Position numbers and translations under genes: made by a program
In this document: in pieces, positions 36,688 through 47,244 of the stretch
Layout: the number at the start of each line of letters is the position of its first letter
How positions within the stretch are numbered: position 1 is the stretch's first letter
Assembly (NCBI GenBank): GCA_003952965.2
Contig: CM025855.1
Coordinates: forward strand, 18,046,417-18,110,416
Reading direction: 5' to 3'
From: Morella rubra
Lineage: Eukaryota; Streptophyta; Magnoliopsida; Fagales; Myricaceae
Length of the DNA stretch: 64,000 nt
Notes under the pieces: generated by a model
Seen by the model: only the letters and a program-made list of their open reading frames with translations
Told to the model about the DNA's origin: nothing
The model's database searches: none

Positions 36688-37129
36688 TCAACGACTGACA
36701 GCATCACGAAACGTCACCACGTCATCAAGAATATCTTCGGGAATCCTCTGTGGATCAGCATCCGTCTTGAAATCATCTAGAGTCTTCTTGATTTCTTCCA
36801 ACTGCTCCTGACGTCCTTCATATGAGCCACGATCGCCTTGTTGCGCAGCATTGAAACAGTGCACTCCCCATTAAAGGCGGTCCGAAGCTCCTTCAACTCC
36901 TCTAATGACTGCATCTTCTCAAGAGGCTGTAGAGCGGTCTTCACACTCACCCTGACACGACTGTTGAGCTCGAAGAGGCAGGTACCTTTGATCTGTCAGT
37001 CGAAGGCCGTATTGCCGCCTCTGAGGCTGCTACTGCTATATGAGCAAACCGTCTCATCGAAACCCCCTCCTACCCATTGCTCCTGGACACGGTGAACTTG
37101 TTCAATGCACTCATAACCCCCTTACAAGC
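36688..37129 (-). pseudogene. CACTA-associated transposon ORF, C-terminal part
   Basis: On the minus strand, frames such as LEKMQSLEELKELRTAFNGE and EEIKKTLDDFKTDADPQRIP end DVVTFRDAVSR with a stop at 36690-36688. The composition suggests a coiled coil. The LTR insertion at 37130-42975 cuts it from its 5' part (43966-42976). Frame changes between the pieces indicate decay or introns. Confidence 0.55.
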
Positions 37130-37681
37130 TGTGAGACCCCAACCTTATTTTTTTCATTTTAAAGAATTATGACTCCTTAAGTTTGTATTGCTCAAATTAT
37201 TATTATTACTCTAAATTTTGAGAGAGGCATGTATGGGGAGATTAATCTAACATTATGTCTAGGTGGAATTTTCCCTAGCGTTTTTATGAGTTTTTATGAG
37301 TTTTAACTAGGATTTAAATGTTATATTATTTGCAATTGTTAATAAGCTAGGTTTAAATGCTATTATTTGTAATTGTTAAGGTTTAAGGTTTGAGTAATTG
37401 AGATTAATTAGGCTAATTTTAGCTAATTATTTTAATTAATGGAATATGTTTCGAAGAGGCATTAGTACTAATATATTTAATTTTGGAAGAATTTGTATCT
37501 AGTTACATGGTAAAAGGAAGAGGGGAGAATCACGTGAAAGAGGGAAGAAGAGAAGAGGGGGGGCAGCCTTGTCTTTTCCCCCCAAGCCTAAAGCCTTTCA
37601 CTCCCCCCCCCCCCTCTCTTGCGCATTTTCACTTCCCCTTGCCTAAAAACCGCACTTCACTTGCCTAAGACACCCAACCCG

Positions 37682-37735
37682 AGAAGAAGAAGAAGAAGAA
37701 GAAGAAGAGGAGAGGAAGAAGAAGAAGGAGAAAGA
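37682..37735. repeat. (GAA)n-rich purine tract
   Basis: gaagaagaag run in the first LTR copy; its counterpart in the second copy is at 40305-40400. Confidence 0.8.
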
Positions 37736-40219
37736 GAAGAACATCAAGGTAAAATCCTATTTGCTGGCCGAAAATCATCTCTCCCATTTCTTCTTGTTTT
37801 CTTTAATGGTTGGTTGTTGTTGGTAGTTGTTTAGGTTGTTTTCTCCTTGTGTTTTGGGTGTTTAGTGTAGATCTTGCTAGTATTTAAGGGTAGTATAGAT
37901 CTTACATGAAAACATGGGGAAGATGGCCAGATCTGGAAATCTACTCAAGAGAAACCATTTATGAACCCTAAGTGTTTGATAAAAAGCTTAAAAGAGGGCT
38001 GAAATCGGTTGGTGTGTGTAGGGCCGAATTTATTGGCTTTATGTGTTAGGGTTATGCATGTTAACAAGAACCACCAAGCCCTAAGTGTTAATATATGTCA
38101 GATCTGAAAATATGCAAGAGGATCAATAATGCACCTAGGTGTTTGATAAAAAGTCCAAGAAATGGGTAAATGCAATAGTTTAGCTTGATGAAGGATCTTG
38201 GTTTTGTTGTAAACTTTGAATTGGAGTTGTATAAGAGGGAAGAATGTGAGGGAATGGTTGCTGTTATGGGATGTTAAATTAGTCTTGGATGATTGATGGT
38301 GACATGAAGAGATTAGGGTTTTGGTTGTTGGAGGATGGAAGGTTGAGAAGATCATTGTGTTGCTGGAATTTAACCTCTGCAAGATTCAAGACTCGAATTT
38401 GGAGTGGTTCTGATGTACTTGTGCTTATCCTTGATCTTAAGAGGATCCTAGATCGTAGACCTAGGAAATAGGAAGATTTTAAGCATACCTTGGATGATTC
38501 CGATAACTATCGAGTGAGATATGCGTTGTTTAAGGTCCGGACGTCAAGCTGCCAGCAGCCTTGCACGTCCGGAATGTCAGCCCATTTCGGATGTCTTTTG
38601 CAGGATCATGTTAAGTCAAATTTTATGAGGTTGGTTTTGAATTTTAAGTTTTGAAGAGGAACATTTTAAGGTAAATTTCGTGTGATTTAGAGGTGTAATG
38701 AATGAGTTGTGTATTTTGAAAATGGAAGGCCGAGCTGGAATCAGCGACAGCATTGTTGTAGGATTTTCGCCTAATGAAGTGTTTTGAAAATGTATGGGGA
38801 GATTTTACCTCAATCTATGAAAGGAATATTTCAAATAAATTTCATGTAATTTGGAAGATTTTTAAGTTATGAATTTTTAAGTTGGAGACGTCGGGGCTGC
38901 CCGCTTTGACGTCCTTGTATTTTCCTTTGAGTGGCAAACGAGCTCAAATTATGGAATTTTGAATGTTATGAAAATTTGTGTAAGGATCAGTTTAGAATCC
39001 AATTTTTATGGCTTCGGCATCCTTAAGAAAACTTTCATTATAGGGTCACCATTGAAGTCAAAAATGGGGCGATTTTGTATGATGTGTGAATGATTGAATG
39101 ATGACTACTCTAACATTTAGTAAGCCTATGAATGACTTTAGTATGAACTCATTTGTAGGCAAGGTGCCACCATTAAGCTCAAGTGGACGGAGGTAAGTGG
39201 AAAATTACGTTTTTGAAAACTGGAATGAATATTTATCTGCATATGCATGAGCATTTGCATTATTTTCATGCAAATAAGGCTAATGATAAGTTATGAATTT
39301 AATCATTATCAAGCAGCATGACATAACATGAGCATTTGCATAAGTTCTTTTGTGCAAATGAAAGATGATAAGTATGTTATCACAAGTCAAGTTAAAGGCT
39401 AAATAAGACGGTCGGTACCGTACCAATAAGATAGGACATCCACTCCGAAGGACGAATGCGAGAAGGATGGATGATTCCTAAGGGGCACCCACTCCGAAGG
39501 ACGAATGAGAGAAGGATGGGTAGGTCTCGAGGTATGTGCAATCACACCGAAGGATGCTTGCAAGAAGGTGTGAACCTCCAAGGGTTGAGTCTAGCCATTA
39601 GGCCTGGGGCCACAACAAGGGCTAGCTCAACCAAATGATGTGTTCCCAAGGGAAAAAGGGAATAGTTCCGAAAGGAACGCACAACCCTGACTTCAGGGGT
39701 AAATGGAGCGTGATAAAGCCAACCAAATTCAAGAAAGAAATATTTTCAAGCAAGAAAGTTTTTTTTTTGTACGTTGTCTCATGCATATGCAAGCATCAAT
39801 TGCATCCATGATTTATGCAAGACATGCATTATTTATTGCATATAACCCTTACTGAGTCTTTCGACTCACAGTTTTAAATTGTACCATTCCAGACAACATT
39901 TCAGGTGGGGACATCTAGAAGAGGGACCGACGAGAATGCCCTCTTCCCTTTTGTTGTTTCATTAAAGGATTAGATATAATTTTTGAAAAGCCGACATGAG
40001 CCTCCGTGGTGTGGTGGTCATGAGTTATTCGGCCTAGTAAAGTTTAAGATTTTTAACGATTGGTATTTTGAGATGTAATTAATTATTCAAGTCATTGATC
40101 AAGATGCAAGTATAGAAATAGGATCCAATATGGTTAATTGCTACTAAAAAAAAAAAAAAAAAAAAAATCCGCTGCAAGAATTTAGTACGTTCGCTGGAGT
40201 GTTCTTGTTGGGAATCTAA

Positions 40220-42930
40220 ACCACCCCCACCCCCCTTGATCGACATTCTTCACTTCTCCTTGCCCCTTAAAACCCAAGCACTTGCCAAAGACACCCACCC
40301 GAGAAGAGAAGAAGAAGAAGAGAATAAGAAGAAGAAGAAGAAAGAAAAAAGGAGAGGAAGAAGAAGAATTCCAAGTGAAGGAAGAAGAAGGAGAAAGAGA
40401 AGAACATCAAGGTAAAATCTTTGCTGGCCGAAAATCATTGCATGTTCTTCTTGTTTTCTTGTAATGGTTGGTTGTTGTTGGTAGTTGTTTAGGTTGTTTT
40501 CTCCTTGTGTTTTTGGGTGCTAGTGTAGATCTTGCTAAAAGGGTAGTAAGATCTTACATGAACATGGGGGAAAATGGCCAGATCTGGAAATCCTACTAAA
40601 GAGCAAGATGAACCCTAAGTGTTTGATAAAAAAGCTTAAAGAGGGCTGAAATTGGTTGGTGTGTGTATGGCCGAATTTATTGGCTTTATGTGTTAGGTTT
40701 ATGCATGTTATTTGTAATGAACCACCAAGCCCTAAATATATGTTCAGATCTGAAAATTGCAAGAGGATCATTAATGCACCCTAGGTGTTTGATAAAAAGC
40801 CCAAAAGATATGGGTAAAAGCAATAGTTTAGCTTGATGAAGATGGAATCATGATTTTTTGTTGTAAACTTTGAATTGGAGTTGTATAAGAGGAAAGAATG
40901 TGAGAGAATGGTTGCTGTTATGAGATGTTAAATTAGTCTTGGATGATTGTTGGTGACATGAAGAGATTAGAGTTTGGTTGTTGGAGGATGGGAATGTTTG
41001 GTTGTTGGAGGATGGGAAGGTTGAGAAGATTATTGTGGTTGCTGGAATTTACCTCTGCAGATTCAAGACTCGTATTTGGAGTGTGTTCTGATGTACTTGT
41101 GCTTATCCTTGATCATCCTAGATCGTAGACCTAGGAAATAGGAAGATTTTAAGCCATACCTTGGATGATTCCGATAATATCGAGTGAGATATGCGTTGTT
41201 TAAGGTCCGGACGTCAAGCTGCCAGCAGCCTTGCACGTCCGGAATGTAGCCCATTTCGGATGTCTTTTGATCATTTAAGTCCAAATTTTACGATTTGGTC
41301 TTGAATTTTAAGTTTGTAAGAAGAACATTTAAGGTAAACTCGTGTGATTTAGAGGTTAATGAATAAGTTGTGATGTTTTGAAATGGAGGCCGAGCTGGAC
41401 AGCAGCAGCTAGGATTTTCTCAGTGTTTTAAAAATGCATGGAATCGATGTTTAGACTTTATCCTCAAGCTTGAACTATGAAAGGAATATTTTAAAGAAAT
41501 TTCATGTAATTTGGAGCGTGATTTTTAAGTTATGAATTTTTAGAGACGTCGGGGCTGCCCGCTTGGACGTCCTCAGCAGCTGCATTTTGGAATTTTGAGT
41601 GGCAAACGAGCTCCAAATTACCTGGAATTTTGAATGTATGAAAATTTGTGTAAGGATCAGTTTGGCATCCAATTTTTATGGCTTCAGCACCTTAGAAATA
41701 CTTTCACGTAGGATCACCATTGGGAAGTCAAGAAATGTGGGCGATTTTGTATGATGTGCTGAAGTTGATTGAATGATCTATTCTCTATATTTAGTAAAAC
41801 TCTAAATGTTAGTATGACTCATTTGTAGGCAAGGTGAGCTCAAGTGGATGGAGGTAAGTGTTAAAATTATGTTTTTCAAAAACTGGAATGATACACTATG
41901 GATATTTATTAAGCATTGAGCACGCATGAGCATTGCATTTATTTCTCATAAGGATTTTTATGCAAATGGAAGTACTTTATGCTACGTTATGATAAGATGA
42001 GGCGTGCATTATGATTTCTCATTATTGCATTTCATGACATAACATGAGCATTTGCATAAGTTCTTTTGTGCAAATGAAAGATGATAAGTAGTATCACAAG
42101 TCAAGTTAAAGGCAGACGGTCGGTACCGTACCAATAAGATAGGACATCCACTCCGAAGGACGAATGCGAGAAGGATGGATGATTCCTAAGGGGCACCCAC
42201 TCCGAAGGACGAATGCGAGAAGGATGGGTAGGTCCGAGGTATGTGCAATCACACCGAAGGATGCTTGCAAGAAGGTGTGAACCTCCAAGGGTTGAGTCTA
42301 GCCATCAGGCCTGGGGCCACAACAAGGGCTAGCTCAACCAAATGATGTGTTCCCAAGGGAAAAGGGAATAGTTCCGGAAGGAACGCACAACCCTGACTTC
42401 AGGGGTAAATGGAGCGTGATAAGGCCAAATCAAGAAAGAAAGAATTTTCAAGAAAGGAAATTATATCAAGTACGTACATTGTCTCATTGCATATGCAAGC
42501 ATCAATTGCATTCCATGATCTATGCAAGACATGCATTATTTATTGCATATAAACCCTTACTGAGTCTTTCGACTACAGTTTTAAATTGTACCATTCCAGA
42601 CAACATTTCAGGTGGGGAACCTAGGAGAGGGACCGACGAGAATACCCTCTTCCCTTTTGTTGTTCATTAAAGCATTAGATATAATTTTTGGAAAAGCCGA
42701 CATGAGCCTCGTGGTGTGGTGGTCATGAGTTATTCGGCCTAGTAAAGTTTAAGATTTTTAACGATTGGTATTTTGAGACTGTTTTGTAATTAATTACTTC
42801 AAGTCATTGATCAAGATGCAAGTTAGAAATAGGATCCCAAGTTCCGTAGGTTATTGCTAGCTTTAAAAAAAAAAAAAAATCCGCTGCAAAGAATTTAGTA
42901 CGTTCGCTGGAGTTTCCTTTTGGGAATGCT
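40220..42930 (+). repeat. Second direct copy within the fused LTR element
   Basis: Follows the first copy (37600-40215) base for base in long runs, for example the doubled ccgaaggacgaatg block at 39445-39520 and 42153-42220. Many short words are missing from one copy or the other. Confidence 0.8.
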
Positions 42931-42975
42931 CGCGGCTGTCTTTAGCCTCGATGAGCTAGCGTTCGGGGCATGACA

Positions 42976-43966
42976 CAAAGCAATAACAAAAACCCCAAAA
43001 AATTACGGGAACTGAGTCCAAAAACCACGCTTCGTATGGCGGAGGCTATAATTCTTAATTAAGCCTCATCCATAATCAGCTCGAACATGTACAACGAAAA
43101 ATCTATCCATGTCTGCTGACCAAGCAAGAGCATGCACTAAGCTCTAGTGAACAGGCACTCCGTGCCACCGAGTTTTTACCATCTACGTTTGGCATCCAGA
43201 TGAGGTGCAAAATCTGCCAAAATAGTAAGAACTCACTTTGGTTGATGTTGCTACCAACAACTGCAGAGGTATTCCCTGACATAAGAGTCCACAAGTCCTG
43301 CTCTGATGTCATCTCCTCATCCGTTAGGGGTACTGCCGGGAAACAGGGGCTCTCGGGCCGGGGGTAGTTTAAGAAATCGGCAATGACATCTGTCGAGAAT
43401 ACGAAACTGCACTCCTCACAATTTGAACCTCAGGACCTGTGCATGAGGTGCAAAATTCGCCAAAACAGTAAGAACTCACATTGGTTGATGTTGCTACCAA
43501 CAACTGCAGAGGTATTCCCTGACATAAGAGTCCACAAGTCCTGCTCTGATGTCCTCTGCTCATCTGTCAGGGGTATCGCCGGGAAGCTGGGGGTCTCGGG
43601 CTAAGGGCAATGTTGAAAATCGGCAATGACATCTGTCGAGAATACGAAACTGCACTCCTCACACTTCCATTTGAACCTCAGGTCCTTTAATTTTCGAGAC
43701 AAGCGCACAAAAGAAATTGTGCACGAGGGTGTCAACATAGAAACCCTCTGTCCATGAAAGTTGACGCAGGAATCCTTGATACTCAAATAACAGGTAGAGG
43801 GTATGCTCCTTGTACAGTAACTCATCAAAATCAGCAAGCATCACATGGACACTTTTTGGCCACTAGCCGCCCCCTCTAATGCTCCATCGGCCTCTCTACG
43901 GTCATCGTCAACTCTGAGGCCTCTTGCTCTTGGGACTATGATCCAGCCCCGGCCCACGTTGTGCAT
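42976..43966 (-). pseudogene. CACTA-associated transposon ORF, N-terminal part (Transposase_32-like)
   Basis: A start is possible at 43966 (MHNVGRGWIIVPRARGL). After a frame change comes FDELLYKEHTLYLLFEYQGF, LSWTEGFYVDTLVHNFFCAL, then VFSTDVIADF, LTDEQ and EQDLWTLMSGNTSAVVGSN. The pattern of a short helix, LVR/LV-FY-N-like text and a second conserved block resembles the putative plant transposon protein domain (Transposase_32); I am only moderately sure. A 243-bp direct duplication (43201-43686) repeats part of the coding text. Stops show that it is not functional. Confidence 0.5.
43201..43686 (-). repeat. 243-bp tandem duplication in the transposon ORF
   Basis: Unit 1 at 43201-43443 and unit 2 at 43444-43686 share nearly all bases, with a few substitutions and small gaps. 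The duplicated text contains the WTLMSGNTSAVVGSN coding stretch. Confidence 0.85.
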
Positions 43967-44069
43967 GCACACTTAGCTCTTGAAATTTTAAGAATGCTAC
44001 AACAATTGTTTATAAATAAATATGTGTTAATAAATAACCACAATAACGTAATTAAAGTATTAAAAAAGC

Positions 44070-44927
44070 TGCAACAAAATGGCGATCCATCGCCACATAC
44101 TGCGATCGATCACGCCACATAGCAATTGATAACAACGTCACGATGATTGATCACTACATTCAAAAAGGTGTGTTTGCCTGCCGAGATGATCGATCATTCA
44201 TGCACAAAATCGAACAGGGATCGATGGCCAGGAAGGCGATCGATCAATCTTAAGCGAAAACGTAGCTTTTCACATTAAGCTTATCTATCAATTTCATGGT
44301 ATAAGCAATCAAACGGTCGCGGTTAGTAAAACTCATCGTATCACTACCCATCGATCGTCACATAAGTGATCGATTGCTTCATTATGTACCGATCGATCCC
44401 TATTGAAAAACTAATGATTGATCATTTCAATTAGCTTCTAACTATCGATCGCCACAAGTAGGCGATCAATCGACACGAGGATGAAATCTCACAGTTCTTG
44501 TAAGACCCCAAAACACCATCAAAATACCCCAAATTGGTCCCTAAACAATCCTAAACTCATAAAACATACAATGACACTAAAATAAATACATTCTACGAAC
44601 CTAAATTGATTATATAAGCAAATTAGAAAATGTAAACTAAAAACTCATTTGAAACTGCTTAATTTCGCTTAAAAAATAAGAAAAGTAAGTATCTTTGACG
44701 TAGTTGACAAGGGAAGAATAATGTAGCACGAAATAGGTACGTAAAATTTGAGAGGATTTGAGAGATTATAGAGACATAACCGGTAAAAATGACTTCAACA
44801 GTTTCTTATAATCTTTCGCAATGATCGATCGGTGTGTATTTACTGATCGATCGTTTTCATTTCCTACTCATGGCATTTTACCATTTGTGGAAATGACGAT
44901 CGATTGCTTAATTTATGATCGAAAGGC
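44070..44927. repeat. Subterminal repeat blocks D and E (gatcgatcg family)
   Basis: Dense copies of gatcgatc variants at 44085-44480, an AT-rich stretch, and more at 44820-44927. They lie outside the 5' end of the transposon ORF, as expected near the right end of the CACTA element. The block is cut by the third family X LTR at 44928. Confidence 0.7.
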
Positions 44928-45531
44928 TGTCATAACCCGAGCTTTCAAAACATCACATGCATATTGTGTATGATATCTTGTTTGTGATTGGTAGTGCATT
45001 TAGGGGATACTTTGTGACTTTGAGAGAGTATTTAGTACTTGAGAGGCTAAGTTCGAAACCTTGGTTAGGACACGATTTAGTGAGAATTGGAGCTCACGTG
45101 CAACTAAGTTATTGTTCAAGGGATTGAGGAGTACGCATTGGATAAATTTAAATTTTTAAGCTAGTAAGACGTTTTTGTCTCGACCTTGGTTAGGATATGA
45201 TTTAGTGAGAATTGGAGTTCATATGCAACTGAGTTATTGTTCAGAACATTGAGGAGCATATATTGGAGCAATAAAATTTTTTAAGCACGTCGGTCTTTTT
45301 TGTCTCAAAAACCGAACCATATGATTTTTATTCTTTTAATATGTGGAGAGATTGTCCATGAGTTTATGGTTTAAATTTGGAGACTTTTTGATAACTTAGA
45401 GAGAGAGAAGCAAAGTAAGTGATAAGAGTATGAGAATGAAAATATGAAGAGGCTATAAATAGGGTCACATTATATGCGAAAGGTTGATATCATATAAGCG
45501 AACACGAAATATTAAGAATAAATTTTCAGAT
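44928..45531 (+). mobile_element. LTR family X copy 3, start only, opposite orientation
   Basis: Starts TGTCATAACCCGAGC and follows the minus strand of copies 1 and 2 (for example tagtacttgagag and ctaagttcgaaac) up to a TATA box tataaatag at 45454-45462. It then runs into the N gap. Whether it is a solo LTR or a full element cannot be told. Confidence 0.8.
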
Positions 45532-46480
45532 NNNNNNNNNNNNNNNNNNNNNNNNNNNNNNNNNNNNNNNNNNNNNNNNNNNNNNNNNNNNNNNNNNNNN
45601 NNNNNNNNNNNNNNNNNNNNNNNNNNNNNNNNNNNNNNNNNNNNNNNNNNNNNNNNNNNNNNNNNNNNNNNNNNNNNNNNNNNNNNNNNNNNNNNNNNNN
45701 NNNNNNNNNNNNNNNNNNNNNNNNNNNNNNNNNNNNNNNNNNNNNNNNNNNNNNNNNNNNNNNNNNNNNNNNNNNNNNNNNNNNNNNNNNNNNNNNNNNN
45801 NNNNNNNNNNNNNNNNNNNNNNNNNNNNNNNNNNNNNNNNNNNNNNNNNNNNNNNNNNNNNNNNNNNNNNNNNNNNNNNNNNNNNNNNNNNNNNNNNNNN
45901 NNNNNNNNNNNNNNNNNNNNNNNNNNNNNNNNNNNNNNNNNNNNNNNNNNNNNNNNNNNNNNNNNNNNNNNNNNNNNNNNNNNNNNNNNNNNNNNNNNNN
46001 NNNNNNNNNNNNNNNNNNNNNNNNNNNNNNNNNNNNNNNNNNNNNNNNNNNNNNNNNNNNNNNNNNNNNNNNNNNNNNNNNNNNNNNNNNNNNNNNNNNN
46101 NNNNNNNNNNNNNNNNNNNNNNNNNNNNNNNNNNNNNNNNNNNNNNNNNNNNNNNNNNNNNNNNNNNNNNNNNNNNNNNNNNNNNNNNNNNNNNNNNNNN
46201 NNNNNNNNNNNNNNNNNNNNNNNNNNNNNNNNNNNNNNNNNNNNNNNNNNNNNNNNNNNNNNNNNNNNNNNNNNNNNNNNNNNNNNNNNNNNNNNNNNNN
46301 NNNNNNNNNNNNNNNNNNNNNNNNNNNNNNNNNNNNNNNNNNNNNNNNNNNNNNNNNNNNNNNNNNNNNNNNNNNNNNNNNNNNNNNNNNNNNNNNNNNN
46401 NNNNNNNNNNNNNNNNNNNNNNNNNNNNNNNNNNNNNNNNNNNNNNNNNNNNNNNNNNNNNNNNNNNNNNNNNNNNNNNN
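45532..46480. other. Assembly gap (949 N)
   Basis: Unknown bases. The 345-codon frame drawn across it is an artefact. The right end of the CACTA element and of LTR copy 3 may lie here, and the true length may differ. Confidence 1.
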
Positions 46481-47244
46481 TGATAATTTTTAGTGCAAAA
46501 TGTTTAAAAATCCCTCAATAATCTGGAAAGCAAAAAATATATTTAACCCCTAATTACAATATGATCCTACACCATTCAATGGATGTTGTATTTTTATCTC
46601 TCTTAATTAAATAATCCAATTCCACTAGCAAATAAGAGAAAATCTCAATCCAAAATTTGATAAAACGAAATAACATAAGTACCTTAGATAAATCCATAGT
46701 CACATTAGATTATGAACTCCCCCAAAAGAAAAGAGAGATCCCAATTACTTTCTTTATTTTGTCTCTTTAAAAAAAAATGTTTATTTTCATTAACCAGGAC
46801 ATTGTACTCCCGCCATCTGCACTACCTGAAACAGACCAATGGCACTCTATTTGGACCTTACCTTTTCATAATTAGTAGTATATTAAATTCTCTAGTTTCC
46901 AGTGCTCGCAGATTACAAGTTTCAGCCACAAAGAATGTCGTTACTTGAAACTCAAAACTCTATTCTTCTAACTCTCCTGAATGCAACATTTCAATGATTC
47001 AGCCGCTACATTATCCAATCCTACTTGGACTATCTTCCACCATGCATGACTTCCATCACAGCTTTACCAGCAAATCAAATCAGACGTTCCAAATTTCACA
47101 TAACTCTAGGATAAAAAATAATCCGGTACGTGACAACCCAAGAATGCACAAAACGCTCGCAGCCTGTTCTGTTGCTTATAGGACTGCCTGAAATTTGCCT
47201 TGTTCGGTTGCGAATTCATATGGACCAATTAAATAACCTTGCTA
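46481..47244. other. TFB2 3' flank and 3' untranslated region
   Basis: AT-rich sequence directly downstream of the TFB2 stop. No other exon is recognised; short open frames on both strands have no family resemblance. Confidence 0.55.

Larger units (their letters stand above)
37130..42975 (+). mobile_element. Gypsy-type element reduced to two fused long LTRs
   Basis: Starts TGTGAGACCCC and ends GGGGCATGACA, typical ends of long plant gypsy LTRs. Imperfect 5-bp flanks are caagc (37125-37129) and caaag (42976-42980). It contains two direct copies of about 2.7 kb: about 37600-40215 and about 40220-42930. The first copy lacks the last 60 bases and the second lacks the first 450 or so, and they meet near 40215. 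Each copy has a cttactgagtctttcgact block, as in U3/R of such LTRs, and a poly-A tract before tccgctgca. The parsimonious reading is deletion of the internal region by recombination between the LTRs. ORFs inside are not genes. Confidence 0.75.
6870..44927 (-). mobile_element. CACTA (En/Spm) DNA transposon complex, heavily interrupted
   Basis: The left boundary is the CACTA terminus at 6870. Removing the LTR insertions leaves six pieces (6870-9735, 12148-14048, 29403-30845, 32166-33352, 35829-37129, 42976-44927), together about 10.6 kb, a normal size for an autonomous plant CACTA. In minus-strand order it carries subterminal repeats, a plant-transposon ORF, more subterminal repeats, tnp2, a Transposase_24 gene, subterminal repeats and the terminus. 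The matching right terminus is not seen; it may lie in the gap at 45532-46480. Repeat blocks in the middle (32210-36300) leave open that two related elements lie side by side. No coding part is intact. Confidence 0.7.

Noticed and set aside
40282..40464. Lys/Arg-rich small protein
   Set aside because: It is a GAA-repeat tract in an LTR.
45484..46521. 345-codon open frame
   Set aside because: It is almost all N from the assembly gap, with no real coding text.
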